This document shows positions 1 through 11,100 of a stretch of 64,000 bases of DNA, piece after piece; position 1 is the first letter of the stretch; each line of letters begins with the position of its first letter. The notes below the pieces were generated by a model. That model was given only the letters and a program-made list of their open reading frames with translations, was not told the origin of the DNA and did not search any database. The stretch spans positions 124,001-188,000 of the forward strand of contig CAVMBN010000163.1 in assembly GCA_963678705.1 (NCBI GenBank), read 5' to 3'. A program made the translations under genes and the position numbers. This DNA comes from Panorpa germanica (Eukaryota; Arthropoda; Insecta; Mecoptera; Panorpidae).

Positions 1-868
1 TTAAGTCCCATCTGTCTTGCCAGAGCTTATGCATATATGCATTCATCTCTTTGGCAATATATTTGATATCGTCTCCAGACTTTTATCCTACAGCTGCATT
101 AACTTTAAATCCTCGAAATTTGTTGCATTAATTTTAAATCATCAAAATTTGATTTTTTCAGTTCTAGCGTAATTTGTACTTAAGTAAGTGCATGAGTGAT
201 ATTTAAATCTAAAAGAATTGTCTTCAATATCACCTGCACCACTTCTGTAGATACAGTTCTGCAACAACGCGTCATCGTCAATAACATAGTTCTTTGCATG
301 GAAGATCTGGAAGATTGATCCTGTAATACCATGCCGAAGCACAATACACAACCATTGGCATAAATGCCCCCTTGTATAGTATCGGCATAGTTGCCGAGTT
401 TAAGCTTCATTTCGTCCTTGTGACACGCGCAAGGTGTGTTACAAGTTTATCATTCGTTGTTACTGTATTTGTTTTGTAGATTTGTAGCTTCAAGAAACTA
501 CAGATTTTATATATAGCAGGTCGAGAACGGATTTCTAGTTGTTCTGTACTATTTGCACCGATAAGGATCACATTATCGTTGGCAAAACATACGTCTACAC
601 AACCTTTCGAGTGAGAAATACAGTTCTCGTCGAATACCATGTTCCAGAGCTCAGGCCCCATTACAGATCGCTGAGGACAACCTTTAGATAGTTGCCTTTT
701 CATGGAACGGTAATCGGTTTGTAAAATTATTGTTCGACAATAAAAATAGTTCTCCATAGCGCAGTAGACGTACCTAGAGGTTTTTGCCGGTCTAATTCTT
801 TGCAGGTCACTTGGCCACCAGACATTATCAAAGGCACACTGAATTTCTATTAATATCTCATGTACATA
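1..868 (-). pseudogene. R1-clade RT fragment, unit 0 (truncated by window)
   Basis: Read on the minus strand: motif A remnant (CAFDNVWWPSDL), palm segment with GCPQRSVMGPELWNM (like the family's GCPQGSxxGPxLWN), active site FANDN in place of the catalytic FADD/YADD, then a thumb with CRTVSTEVVQVIL. The palm frame is open at 407-757, ends at a TGA, continues in the same frame as LYKGAFMPMVVYCASAW, and the CRTVSTE part lies in another frame, so a stop and a frameshift separate palm from thumb. An internal 29-bp direct duplication lies at 96-151. The window starts before the C-terminal WQDRW motif is complete. The clade is judged from these motifs by memory. Confidence 0.85.
96..151. repeat. 29-bp tandem duplication inside each satellite unit (representative)
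   Basis: GCATTAACTTTAAATCCTCG plus AAATTTGTT, then GCATTAATTTTAAATCATCA plus AAATTTG. Seen at the same place in every unit examined, so it was present in the founder; it lies between thumb and C-terminal motif and helps break the frame. Confidence 0.9.
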
Positions 869-1540
869 CTTGTACTTATGCCTACTTACTTACCATTTGT
901 TTGTTACCATTGAATGTTCATGAACGATCAATCACTATTTCCAAGAAAACCGCATATATTGTTCACTTAGTCACTTATAACAATTATTACACTCTCTTTA
1001 TTATTTAAAACACGAATTTATATAAACTAATTTTTATGTTTTAATATTATTTATAGTTAATGTTAATCGACTTACTTGATAGTGGGCGGCAACCTTTTGT
1101 CTTCCGTATATTTGTAGTGTTTATATGAGGTCTTCCTTATATAGCTCTACAGATTTCTTAAATTTCTTAACCACTTGATGTTATAGCACTAACACTAACC
1201 TAATTATTATCACTTTTTTTGTCTATCGCACTTATTAATGTCTTATATCAAACATCAAAGTTACAATTTTGAGGTTATGTTTATAAGACCGCGTGTACGC
1301 GTAATATATATTTCGTTTTTAACACTGGTTTCCAACTGTCAAACTTTTGTAAAAACACTTTCTTTAGGGTAAATTAACACAAATTTAAAACAAACTTAAA
1401 TACTTTTCGTTTGAAAAAGTATTCATATAATTTATTTAATTTTTTTCCGTAATTAATTTCTCACTTTTAATCACTTTTTTCACCTAAAGTAGCAGGAGCC
1501 GATCACACATATAGTAGATAGGAACCACTTGTGTTGCAAA
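869..1540. repeat. Macrosatellite spacer (representative copy), no gene
   Basis: AT-rich part of the unit between two R1-like segments; the same ~670-bp sequence follows every copy. No convincing coding frame; minus-strand frames are broken in almost all copies. Recognisable sites are a perfect palindrome GTTCATGAAC (916-925), a near palindrome CGCGTGTACGCG (1290-1301, arms CGCGT/ACGCG), a telomere-like CACTAACACTAACCTAA (1187-1203) and, just inside the upper edge on the minus strand, GGTAAGTAAG resembling a splice donor. None has a demonstrable function. Confidence 0.7.
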
Positions 1541-2455
1541 GCAATATTAACGTCCTTGTAAACCAATACGTAGGTCTTCTTTTTTGTATTAAGTCCCATC
1601 TGTCTTGCCAGAGCTTATGCATATATGCATTCATCTCTTTGGCAATATATTTGATATCGTTTTTAGACTTTTATCCTACAGCAGCATTAACTTTAAATCC
1701 TCGAAATTTGTCGCATTAGTTATAAATCATCAAAATTTGATTTTTTCATTTCTAGCGTAATTTGTATTTAAGTAGGTGCATAAGTGATTTTTAAATCTAA
1801 ATGAATTGTCTTAAATATCACCTGCACCACTTCTGTAGATACAGTTCTGCAACAACGCGACATCGTCAATAATATAGTTCTTTGCATGGAAGATCTGAAA
1901 GATTGATCCTGTAATACCATGCCGAAGCACAATACACAACCATTAGCATAAATGCCCCCTTGTATAGTGTCGGCATATTTGCCGAGTTTAAGCTTTATTC
2001 CGTCCTTGTGACTCGCGCAAGGTGTGTTACAAGTTTATCATTCGTTGTTACCGTATTTGTTTCGTAGCTTTGAAGCTTCAAAAAACTACAGATTTTATCT
2101 ATAGCAGGTCCAGAACTGCTTTCTAGTTGTTCTGTACTATTTGCACTGATAAGGATCACATTATTGTTGGCAAAACATACGTTTACACAACCTTTCAAAT
2201 GAGAAACACAGTTCTCGTCGAATACCATGTTTCAGAGCTCAGGCCCCAATACGGATCGCTGAGGACAACCTCAAGATAGTTGCCTTTTCATGAAACGGTA
2301 ATCGGTTTGTAAAATTAATGTTCGACAATGAAAATAGTTCTCCATAGCGCAGTAGACGTACCTAGAGGTTTTTGCCGCTCTAATTTTTTGAAGGTCACTT
2401 GGCCACCAGACATTATTAAAGGCACACTGAATTTCTTTAAATATCTCATGTACAT
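1541..2455 (-). pseudogene. R1-clade RT fragment, unit 1
   Basis: Complete segment from motif A to the C-terminal WQDRWDLIQKGRPTYWF. Own defects: TGG to TGA in the GPELW motif (GAGCTCTGA), active site FANNN. Left-subfamily STEQLE. Confidence 0.85.
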
Positions 2456-3116
2456 ACTTGTACTTATGCCTACTTACTTACCATTTGTTTGTTACCATTG
2501 AATGTTCATGAACGATCAATCACTATTTCCAAGAAAACCGCATATATTGTTCACTTAATCACTTATAACAAATAATACACTCTCTCTATTATTTCAAACA
2601 CGCATTTATATAAACTAATTCTTATGCTTTAATAATATTTATAGTTAATGTTAATCGACACTTGATAGTGGGCGGCAACCTTTTGTCTTCCGTATATTTG
2701 TAGTGTTTATATGAGGTCTTCCTTATATAGCTCTACAGATTTCTTGAATTTCTTAACCACTTGATGTTTTAGCACTAACACTAACCTAACTATTATCACT
2801 TTTTTTGTCTATCGCACTTATTAATGTCTTATATCAAACATCAAAGTTACAATTTTGAGGTTATGTTTATAAGACCGCGTGTACGCGTAATGAAAAATGC
2901 GTTTTTAACACTGGTTTCCAACTGTTAAACTTTTGTAAAAACACTTTGTTTAGGGTAAATTAACACAAATTTAAAACAAACTTAAATACTTTTCTTTTGA
3001 AAAAGTATTCATATAATTTATTTAATTTTTTTCCGTAATTAATTTCTCACTTTTTTCACCTAAAGTAGCAGGAGCCGATCACACACATAGTAGATAGGAA
3101 CCACTTGTGTTGCAAA

Positions 3117-4032
3117 GCAATACTAACGTCCTTGTATACAAATACGTAGGTCTTCCTTTTTGTATTAAGTCCCATCTGTCTTGCCAGAGCTTATGCATAT
3201 ATGCATTCATCTCTTTGGCAATATATTTTGTATCGTCTCCAGACTTTTATCCTACAGCCGCATTAACTTTAAATCCTCGAAATTTGTCGCATTAATTTTA
3301 AATCATCAAAATTTGATTTTTTCAGTTCTAGCGTAATTTGTACTTGAGTAAGTGCATGAGTGATTTTAAAATCTAAAGGAATTGTCCCTAATATCACCTG
3401 CACCATTTCTGTAGATACAGTTCTGCAACAACGCGTCATTGTCAATAATATAGTTCTTTGCATAGAAGATCTGGAAGATTGATCCTGTAATACCATGCCG
3501 AAGCACAATACACAACCATTGGCATAAATGCCTCTTTGTATAGTGTCGGCATAGTTGCCGAGTTTAAGCTTCATTCCGTCCTTGTGACAAGCGCAAGGTG
3601 TGTTACAAGTTTTTTATTCGTTGTTACCGTATTTGTTTCGTAGCTTTGTAGCTTCAAGAAACTACTTATTTTATCTATAGCAGGTCGAAAACGGCTTTCT
3701 AGTTGTTCTGTACTATTTGCACCGATAAGGATCACATTATCGTTGGCAAAACATACGTTTACACAACCTTTCGAGTAACAAACACAGTTCTCGTCGAATA
3801 CAATGTTTCAGAGCTCAGGCCCCATTACGGATCTCTGAGGACAACCTCAAGATAGTTGCCTTTTCATGGAACGGTAATCGGTTTGTAAAATTAATGTTCG
3901 ACAATGAAAATAGTTCTCCATAGCGCAGTAGACGTACCTAGAGGTTTTTGCCGGTCTAATTCTTTGAAGGTCACTTAGCCACCATACATTATCAAAGGCA
4001 CACTGAATTTCTATAAATATCTTATGTACATA
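3117..4032 (-). pseudogene. R1-clade RT fragment, unit 2
   Basis: Complete segment. Shares the GPEL-stop (GAGCTCTGA) with unit 1; the thumb frame (3269-3574) is open with CRTVSTEMVQVILGTIPLDF. Confidence 0.85.
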
Positions 4033-4693
4033 CTTGTACTTATGCCTACTTACTTACAATATGTTTGTTACCATTGAATGTTCATGAACGATCAATCACT
4101 ATTTACAAGAAAACCGCATATATTGTTTACCTAATCACTTATATCAATTAATACACTCTCTTTATTACTTAAAACACGCATTTATATAAACTAATTCTTA
4201 TGTTTTAATATTATTTATAGTTAATGTTAATAAACTTACTTGCGGCAACCTTTTGTCTTCCGTATATTTGTAGTGTTTATATGAGGTCTTCCTTATATAG
4301 CTCTACAGATTTCTTAAATTTCTTAACCACTTGATGTTTTAGCACTAACACTAACCTAATTATTATCACTTTTTTTGTCTATCGCACTTATTAATGTCTT
4401 ATATCAAACATTAAAGTTACAATTTTGAGGTTTGTTTATAAGACCGCGTGTACCCGTAATGAAAAATTCGTTTTTAACACTGGTTTCCAACTGTCCAACT
4501 TTTGTAAAATATCTTTGTTTAGGGTAAATTAACACAAATTTAAAACAAACTTAAATACTTTTTGTTTGAAAAAGTATTCATATAATTTATTTAATTTTTT
4601 TCCATAAATAATTTCTCACTTTTAATCACTTTTTTCACCTAAAGTAACAGGATCCGATCACACACATAGTAGATAGGAACCACTTGTGTTGCA

Positions 4694-5184
4694 AAGCAAT
4701 ATTAACGTCTTTGTAAACCAATATGTAGGTCTTCCTTTTTGTATTAAGTCCCATCTGTCTTGCCAGAGCTTATGCATATATGCATTCATCTCTTTGGCAA
4801 TATAGTTGGTATTGTCTCCAGACTTTTATCCTACAGCCGCATTAACTTTAAATCCTCGAAATTTGTCGCATTAATTTTAAATCATCAAAATTAGATTTTT
4901 TCAGTTTTAGCGTAATTTGTACTTGAGTAAGCACTTAGCATGAGTGATATTTAAATCTAAAGGAATTGTCCCTAATATCACATGCACCACTTCTGTAGAT
5001 ACAGTTTTGCAACAACGCGTCATCGTAAATAACATATTTCTTTGCATGAAAGATCTGGAAGATTGATCCTGTAATACCATGCCGAAGCACAATACACAAC
5101 CATTGGCATAAATGCCCCCTTGTATAGTGTTGGCATAGTTGCCGAGTTTAAGCTTCATTCCGTCCTTGTGACACGCGCAAGGTG
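4694..5184 (-). pseudogene. R1-clade RT fragment, unit 3, cut by gypsy LTR
   Basis: Only the C-terminal and thumb part remains (thumb frame 4907-5158). Homology stops at GCGCAAGGTG, where the LTR starts with TGTCCG; the palm half is missing here and is not found on the other side of the insert. Confidence 0.85.
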
Positions 5185-5922
5185 TGTCCGAAATATTAAG
5201 TAACTAATCCTTTATTCAAAGCACGTAAAGTTTCAAATATAGTTTATATTAAAACCAAATACTAATATTCAAAGAAATGATGACGAAATGACTTTTGGAT
5301 TTAGGATAAACATAGCTAGAGTTCAAATGAGTTCATATATTTAAACAAAGACTTTTTAAGCTATATAAACCTAAGAAAAAGGGGATTCCAGAATCAGTCC
5401 ATCTTGATTAGCCCAGTTAGTACGTCGAGTCCCAGTCGAAAGGTCAGTCTAAACAGACCCCGTCAAATAGGGAGTAGCGCCCCTCAGTCGGTGGTTCGGG
5501 TAATAGTCAGTCGCTTTAATTTAAAGATTATAAAGTTACTAAAAGAATTACTTAAGAACTGTATTAAATAATTGATTGTTCAATAAAGAAAATAAGTGTA
5601 AATGAATACATTGTTTAAATTGTAAAGTACTTAGATTTAACGGTCGTGTCGCGTTAAAATAAAGTGATTGTTCAAAAGCAGAGAAAGCAGCCTGCAGAAC
5701 ACAAAAAGTAAGTAATACCTAATATATTTATGTAATATTATTAGAAGAAGTACTAAGTCCTGATAGATAAATAAGACATCCACAATTATCTCAGGTCATT
5801 CGATTTAAGGTGAGCCAGATCACTATAAAAGAACCTATCGTTAGAGAGGATTGTAGAATCGCTCTCTTAAAATAAGTAACTACCCTTATATATAGATAGT
5901 AGATATAAGGGGTAGGGTTACA
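5185..5922 (+). repeat. Gypsy 5' LTR (738 bp, TGT...ACA)
   Basis: Starts at TGTCCGAAAT where satellite homology stops and ends at ...GGGTTACA, three bases before the primer-binding site. It contains a TATA box, an initiator and AATAAA (5582-5587), defining U3, R and U5 in the expected order. No partner LTR is present for confirmation, so the left edge rests on the satellite breakpoint and the TG start. Confidence 0.75.
5362..5399 (+). promoter_or_regulatory. Gypsy LTR core promoter (TATA + TCAGT initiator)
   Basis: TATATAA at 5362-5368 followed by TCAGTC at 5394-5399. Taking the A of TCAGT (5396) as +1 puts the TATA box at -34 to -28, the classic arthropod spacing. The transcript would start with GC-richer sequence (5400-5520), unlike the AT-rich surroundings. 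Confidence 0.6.
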
Positions 5923-5925
5923 TTT

Positions 5926-5942
5926 TGGTGTCAGGTGTGGGG
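5926..5942 (+). other. Primer-binding site, tRNA-Leu type
   Basis: TGGTGTCAGGTGTGGGG follows the LTR after a 3-base spacer. TGGTGTCAG plus GTGGG matches the complement of a leucine tRNA 3' end (TGGTGTCAGAAGTGGG, recalled from memory) apart from two positions. Confidence 0.65.
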
Positions 5943-7060
5943 TGTGTTAAAAAAGAGGTCCTTTAAAAAAGGGATATTAAAATTGTGGGATATGTTAAAA
6001 AGGGGTAATAAAATTGTGGGATGTTAAAAAAGGCAGAAATTTGATTAATTGGGAAAAAGGGCACTAAGTGGAAAATTTAATTTGAGAAAATAAAGGGAAA
6101 TTTAAGTAACTGGGAAATAGAAATAAGAATAAATTTTATCAATTGGTAAAAAAGGATAAATTTGAATAATTTAGAAAAAAGGATAAAATTGTATTAATTG
6201 GAAAAAGGAATATAGTTTATTAATTGCAACTAGCAAATGCATATTAATAATTAGAAAAAGAAAAGATATCAGCATAATTAAAGAAAAGGGAAAATTTAAA
6301 TAATTAAAGAACGGGGTATTTTAAGTTTTTATAAAAGGGAATAAATTTAAGGAACTAAACAGTATATAATTTTTCTAAACCATAACTTATTAAAGTTGAA
6401 TATTTTTGTTTTAACCGTAACTAAATAAGGGATATTTTTTTAAAATAGTTTTGTAATTCACAAGTAAAGTGGCACGTTTTTTTAAAGTATAAAGTGTAGA
6501 GTCATTGTAACAGGAATAAAAAAAAAATTAATAGTTTTGTTTTATCGTAATTATATTAAGTGATTGGAACGATGAAAAAAATTTGTAACACAACTTATTT
6601 GAAATTATTTTGAATTTGTTTTTAGTTCATATGAGAAAATATTGAGTATTGCATAAAATAGTTTATTTTATTTTATTTCAATAATAATTAAAAAATAATT
6701 TTATCAATTTACAATTCGTTAATATACTTTTGTCATAAATATTGTTTGTTATAATTTTTATTTTGGTTTTTATTGTTCTAAAACAGTCTATATTAAATAT
6801 ACTAGCATTTTGTTTGACTTACTTTAAAATAATTTGTTTGTTTATTTTTATGTATATAAACAACTAGACGTTCCATTTCGTTTCCAAAAGTAAATCACAA
6901 GAGTACAGTTTGTTAAAATAACTAAGATAGTGTAAGGTATTGTTTACTTTTAAAAATAGATTATTTTTTCTCTCTTTCTTTTAACGACCAAGATTTTAAA
7001 ATATTTGTAGTAGTTTATTGAAGCTTATTTAAGGTTTTTATTTGATTGAAATGATTATTT
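5943..7060 (+). repeat. Gypsy leader, purine-rich degenerate repeats, no gene
   Basis: About 1.1 kb of extremely AT-rich, non-coding leader between primer site and gag. From 5943 to about 6360 the plus strand is purine-rich and made of loosely repeated ~30-bp blocks such as TTAATTGGAAAAAGGAATA, each with an AATTG(G) followed by AAAAAGG. After 6400 no repeats are evident. Its length is unusual for an insect gypsy element but no function can be assigned. Confidence 0.5.
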
Positions 7061-8190
7061 GATGATTATTTATTCCAAATAGTAAAAAAGACAACTAATG
7101 AAACAAACGTAGATATTGCCCCAGAAATTCCTAAATTAAAAGGATTAAATTATATACCATTCTTTGACGGTACAGGTAGCATAGCAACATTTTTAAATGC
7201 GGTGGATCAAATGGCAAAATTGTTGGATTGGACCGATAAGGTGCAATCAGTTACCGTATTTGCAAAAGTGTCGCCTGATGTAGCTGAATATCTTTAGTCT
7301 AATTCGGAGGTTCAAAGTGAGAACCGTAGTTATATGAGTATTCGTAATGCATTATTGTCTAGATATAGCAGAAAAGGGCCATCTGCTCAAAGACAAGCAG
7401 AAATTGAGTTCGGGGGTTGTAAACAAAGACATGGCGAGACTGTTTATGAATTTTCTTAAAGGTTATGGGCATTAGGGTCAAAATGTGTACCAGAAGCAAC
7501 TGATAAACAGCAAGAAAAGAAGCTTTCAGTTGAGTTACAAGTAGCCGTTTTAAAAAGGTTTAAAGAAGGGATATCGCAGAGATATTCTAAGTTTATTTGG
7601 GCCGCGGATCCCAAGAGTTTTAATAACGCCGTTGAAATTGCGGAAAGGGTAGAAACCGATGATTTAATCTCATCAAGGCAAGGCTAAGTAGCAGAGATTA
7701 CTACAGGTGGAACTAACCGAATAAACAGAGCCGACCACTATTATGTAAATCGCGCATCTCAAAATAATCAATCGTTTATGCGACCTAGCAACTCGCGTAG
7801 CGGTTCACAAAGCCGAAGGTTTAATAATAGGCAAAGAGATGGAGTAAGGTGCTACAATTGTAACAGATTAGGACATTTTTAGAGAGACGTCCCGTTAAGG
7901 ACGAAAGAGATCGATTTCAAAGAAATCGCAGTTCAAGTAGGTATGAAAACCGTAAGCAAAGTAATGACCGATTAGGGAGAGTTAGAGTCCTGCAAGTGTA
8001 TAATGATAGCCGTAGTCCTGCGAGAAATCAGCGACAAGTTACTTTCCAAAGTAATAGAAATATTCGAAGCATCGAAAATAAGCCAAGCGAAGTTGAAGAA
8101 AGAAATTTACGCGCGTCCAATAATTATGAAGATAATTTAAACGAATTGATGGCTTCACTAACTACCCGAGACGTAAAAGCCATTCAATAA
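7061..8190 (+). pseudogene. gag: Gypsy Gag (broken)
   Basis: A frame with Gag character runs from about 7061 without a clear ATG. It holds a Retrotrans_gag-type region (FFDGTGSIATFLNAVDQM and following helices), an Arg/Asn/Ser-rich tail and a CCHC zinc knuckle from 7850 (CYNCNRLGHF). In-frame stops lie at 7295 (TAG), 7457 (TAA), 7685 (TAA) and 7880 (TAG, inside the knuckle), and a 1-bp loss near 7893 removes the last knuckle cysteine from the frame. Downstream of that shift the frame stays open to the TAA ending at 8190. The protein would form the virus-like particle and bind genomic RNA. Pol begins in the -1 frame before this stop, as in many Ty3/gypsy elements. Confidence 0.8.
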
Positions 8191-11100
8191 GTAAAAAGGG
8201 TAATCTTACACCTCTGAATGTACCGGCATTTCATGATAATCAATGGTTTCCTAATTTAATAATTAATGGTCAAAATTGCAACGTTCTTATAGATAGTGGT
8301 GCAAGCGCCAGCCTACTAACTAGAGAATGTTAAAAAACGGAAAAAATTACAGAATCGCAAAATATTTTGCTAGATGCACAAAATAATAAAATACATACAC
8401 TTGATAAAAGCAAATTAAAGTTAGATTTATTTGGGGATAATGTGACTTTTGATTTTGAAATTGTAGAAAATATGGAGAATTGGACAGGGATAATTGGGTT
8501 AGACTTTCTTCGTAAATTTGGGATAATTGTAGATTTTGGAAAGGGTATTTTAATATATAGAAACGTTATTTACGACAATAATCGTAATACTGTACATGAT
8601 TTTCAGAGAGATAATTTAAATATAAATAATATGATTAGAGAAAATGTAAATCGTATCGTTAGAAAGCAAAAGCGTATTATATCAAAGTCAGGGAAAATCG
8701 TTAAAAAGAATAGAAATGGTAGAAATATAGGTTGTACTGAAACGGAAAATATTGACGAAAAAAAAAAAGTAAATAATCAGCGAATTAATAAGATAGGGCA
8801 TGACTATAAAAGTTTTGATGATTTTCTAAAATGGAAAATTAGTAGATTTCCAACAAAAGAGACGTTGTGCAAAATAAATTTGAATAAGGGAGATTTGTTT
8901 AATGAATTTAGCAAGTATGCATTGGGTCATTGTATAGCCTCAGATTTACGTATGTCACAAGGAATAGCAGTTGAATTTAAAGAAAGATTTGGTAGAGTTG
9001 AGCAGCTTTTAAAACAGAAACAGAAAAAGGGAGGATTAGCTATATTAAAAGATGAAAATCGTTTTATATATTATTTAGTAACAAAGAAGAGGAGTAACGA
9101 GAAACCCCTCTACGCAGATTTATATTTGTCAATAATTAAATTAAGGGATCATATGTTAGAAAATAAAGTGAAATTTATTGCATTACCATACATAGCATGT
9201 GGGCTAGATAAATTAGATTTTAAAATAGTGAGTAAAATGATTGAATATATATTTTCGGAATGTAAAATAAAGATAGCATTCTATGATGGCGAATCGGAAA
9301 AAGATAAAAAAACATATATGAACTGTTTAATAAATAAAAATGATAAAGATTTAAAAGATAACATTGACGGAAAGAATATTAAAGTCCAAGAACAGGTAAA
9401 GAAATGGAAGAATTTACAAACAAAGTGGTTAAAAAGAATAAACACAGCTGAGCGAGTTGAAAAAATAAACATAAATATGAATAAAAAATCTGAAACCATT
9501 CGAAAGCGAACAGACGCACATACGTGTAGTAGTAATCGGTGTAGTGTTAGGTTATTAGAGCAAGTAACTCTTCCGCCTCGATGTAAAATGAATGTTCATG
9601 CATTTCAAAAAGACATTAAGGAAGGTTATGGGATTTTTAACCCAGAATTGACCGCAGATAAAGTATTAGTAGGTAGAAGTGTAAATTTAATATGTAAGGG
9701 GCAAAAGAATATAAATATACCAATAAATACTAAGATAGGTATAATAGAGCCATATGATAACGAATATACTGAAACAGTTGAATTATTAAGAGAACACGTC
9801 CGACATAGAATTAAAAATATTTTAATTGGTGCTGTACGATCAACAGAAGCAAACACAGAGATTAAAAATATAAAATTATTTGATGAAATAAGTTATAATA
9901 ATTTAACAGCTAAAAAAGATAAAATTATACATGAAGTTACAAATCAGTGGAAGCAAAAAAGTCATAAGAATGAAGAGATAAATAAAACAAAGAGAATAAC
10001 GGAACTTTTTAGTAAAATAAAGTTAAATCATCTAAGTGCTAGAGACCAAAGTAAAATAGAAAATTTAATTTACGAATATCGCGACATATTCTTAACAGAA
10101 GGTCAAGAATTGAAAACAACCTCGATAGTTAAACATAAGATAATAATTCAAGATGTTCCTTCTATAACTAAACAACCATATAGAGTTCCACACGCGCAGT
10201 TACAAGTACTGAGAGAACAGATAGATCAAATGCTTGAAGATGGCATAGAAGAACCATCAATGTGGTCCAGTAATGTTGTTCTTGTAAATAAGAAAGCAGA
10301 AAATAGGGAAAACAAGGTTAGAGTTTGCATAGATTACAGGGGTCTTAACGCAATAACAAAAAGAGATTACTTTCCATTACCACACTTAGTAGACACTCTT
10401 GATAAATTAGGCAAAGCAAGTTTATTTACCAAATTAGATTTAGCATCGGGATTTTGGCAAATTGAAATGGACGAAAAATCTAAAGAATTAACAGCATTTT
10501 CAACACCTGATTTACACCTTCAATTTAATGTTATGCCGTTTGGGTTATTATCAGCTCCTGCTACATTTCAGAGACTTATGTATGCAGTGTTAGCAGGTTT
10601 AACCGGAGTACATTGTTTAGTTTACCTAGATGATATTATAATATTTAGTAACGTTGATGTAGATTCGCATATCCAGAGAATTAAAGAGGTTTTCGATCGC
10701 TTGAGAGAAGCAAGTTTGACATTGAAGCCTAGCAAATGTGAATTTATGAATAAAGAAATGCAATATCTTGGTCATATTATTTCTAGTGATGGTGTAAAGG
10801 CAGATCCAGAAAAAACAGAAGTAATTAGAAACTATCCGCGTCCGAAAACAGTTAAACAAATCCGATCTTTTATAGGGTTAGCTTCATTTTATAGACGATT
10901 TATAAAGAATTTTTTAGAAATATCATCAAGCCTAACAAAACTGACTTAAAGCAAAAATGAGACATTTATTTGGGGACCTGAACAAGAGAAAAGTTTTGAA
11001 GCATTAAAAAACGCGTTATGTTTTGAGCCAGTTTTAGCTTACCCAGATTTTAGTCAAGAATTTATATTAGGTACAGATGCATCAGGAATCGCATTAGGCG

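Larger units (their letters stand above)
1..5184. repeat. R1-derived macrosatellite, left block (~3.3 units)
   Basis: Tandem direct repeats with a period of about 1,576 bp; for example the marker GTTGCAAAGCAATA recurs near 1535, 3111 and 4689. Each unit has an R1-like RT fragment on the minus strand plus an AT-rich spacer. These units belong to the more diverged 'left' subfamily: the palm fragment reads STEQLE rather than STETLE, and the spacer keeps an extra TCTTAACC stretch lost from units right of ~28.3 kb. The block ends inside a unit where the gypsy LTR begins. Confidence 0.95.

Noticed and set aside
1187..1203. CACTAACACTAACCTAA in each spacer as telomeric (TTAGG)n target of an R1-clade element
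   Set aside because: Only one exact CCTAA, the rest are CACTAA; too short and not at an element end.
1531..1719. Plus-strand 61-62 codon ORF repeated in most units (NINVLVNQYVGLPFCIKS...)
   Set aside because: It is the antisense of the R1 C-terminal region (WQDRW...GRPTYWF); the minus-strand reading has the family motifs, and the repetition is due to the satellite.
9281..9499. Minus-strand Phe/Ser-rich ORFs inside the gypsy and LINE coding regions
   Set aside because: Antisense of A-rich Lys/Asn codons in real coding frames.
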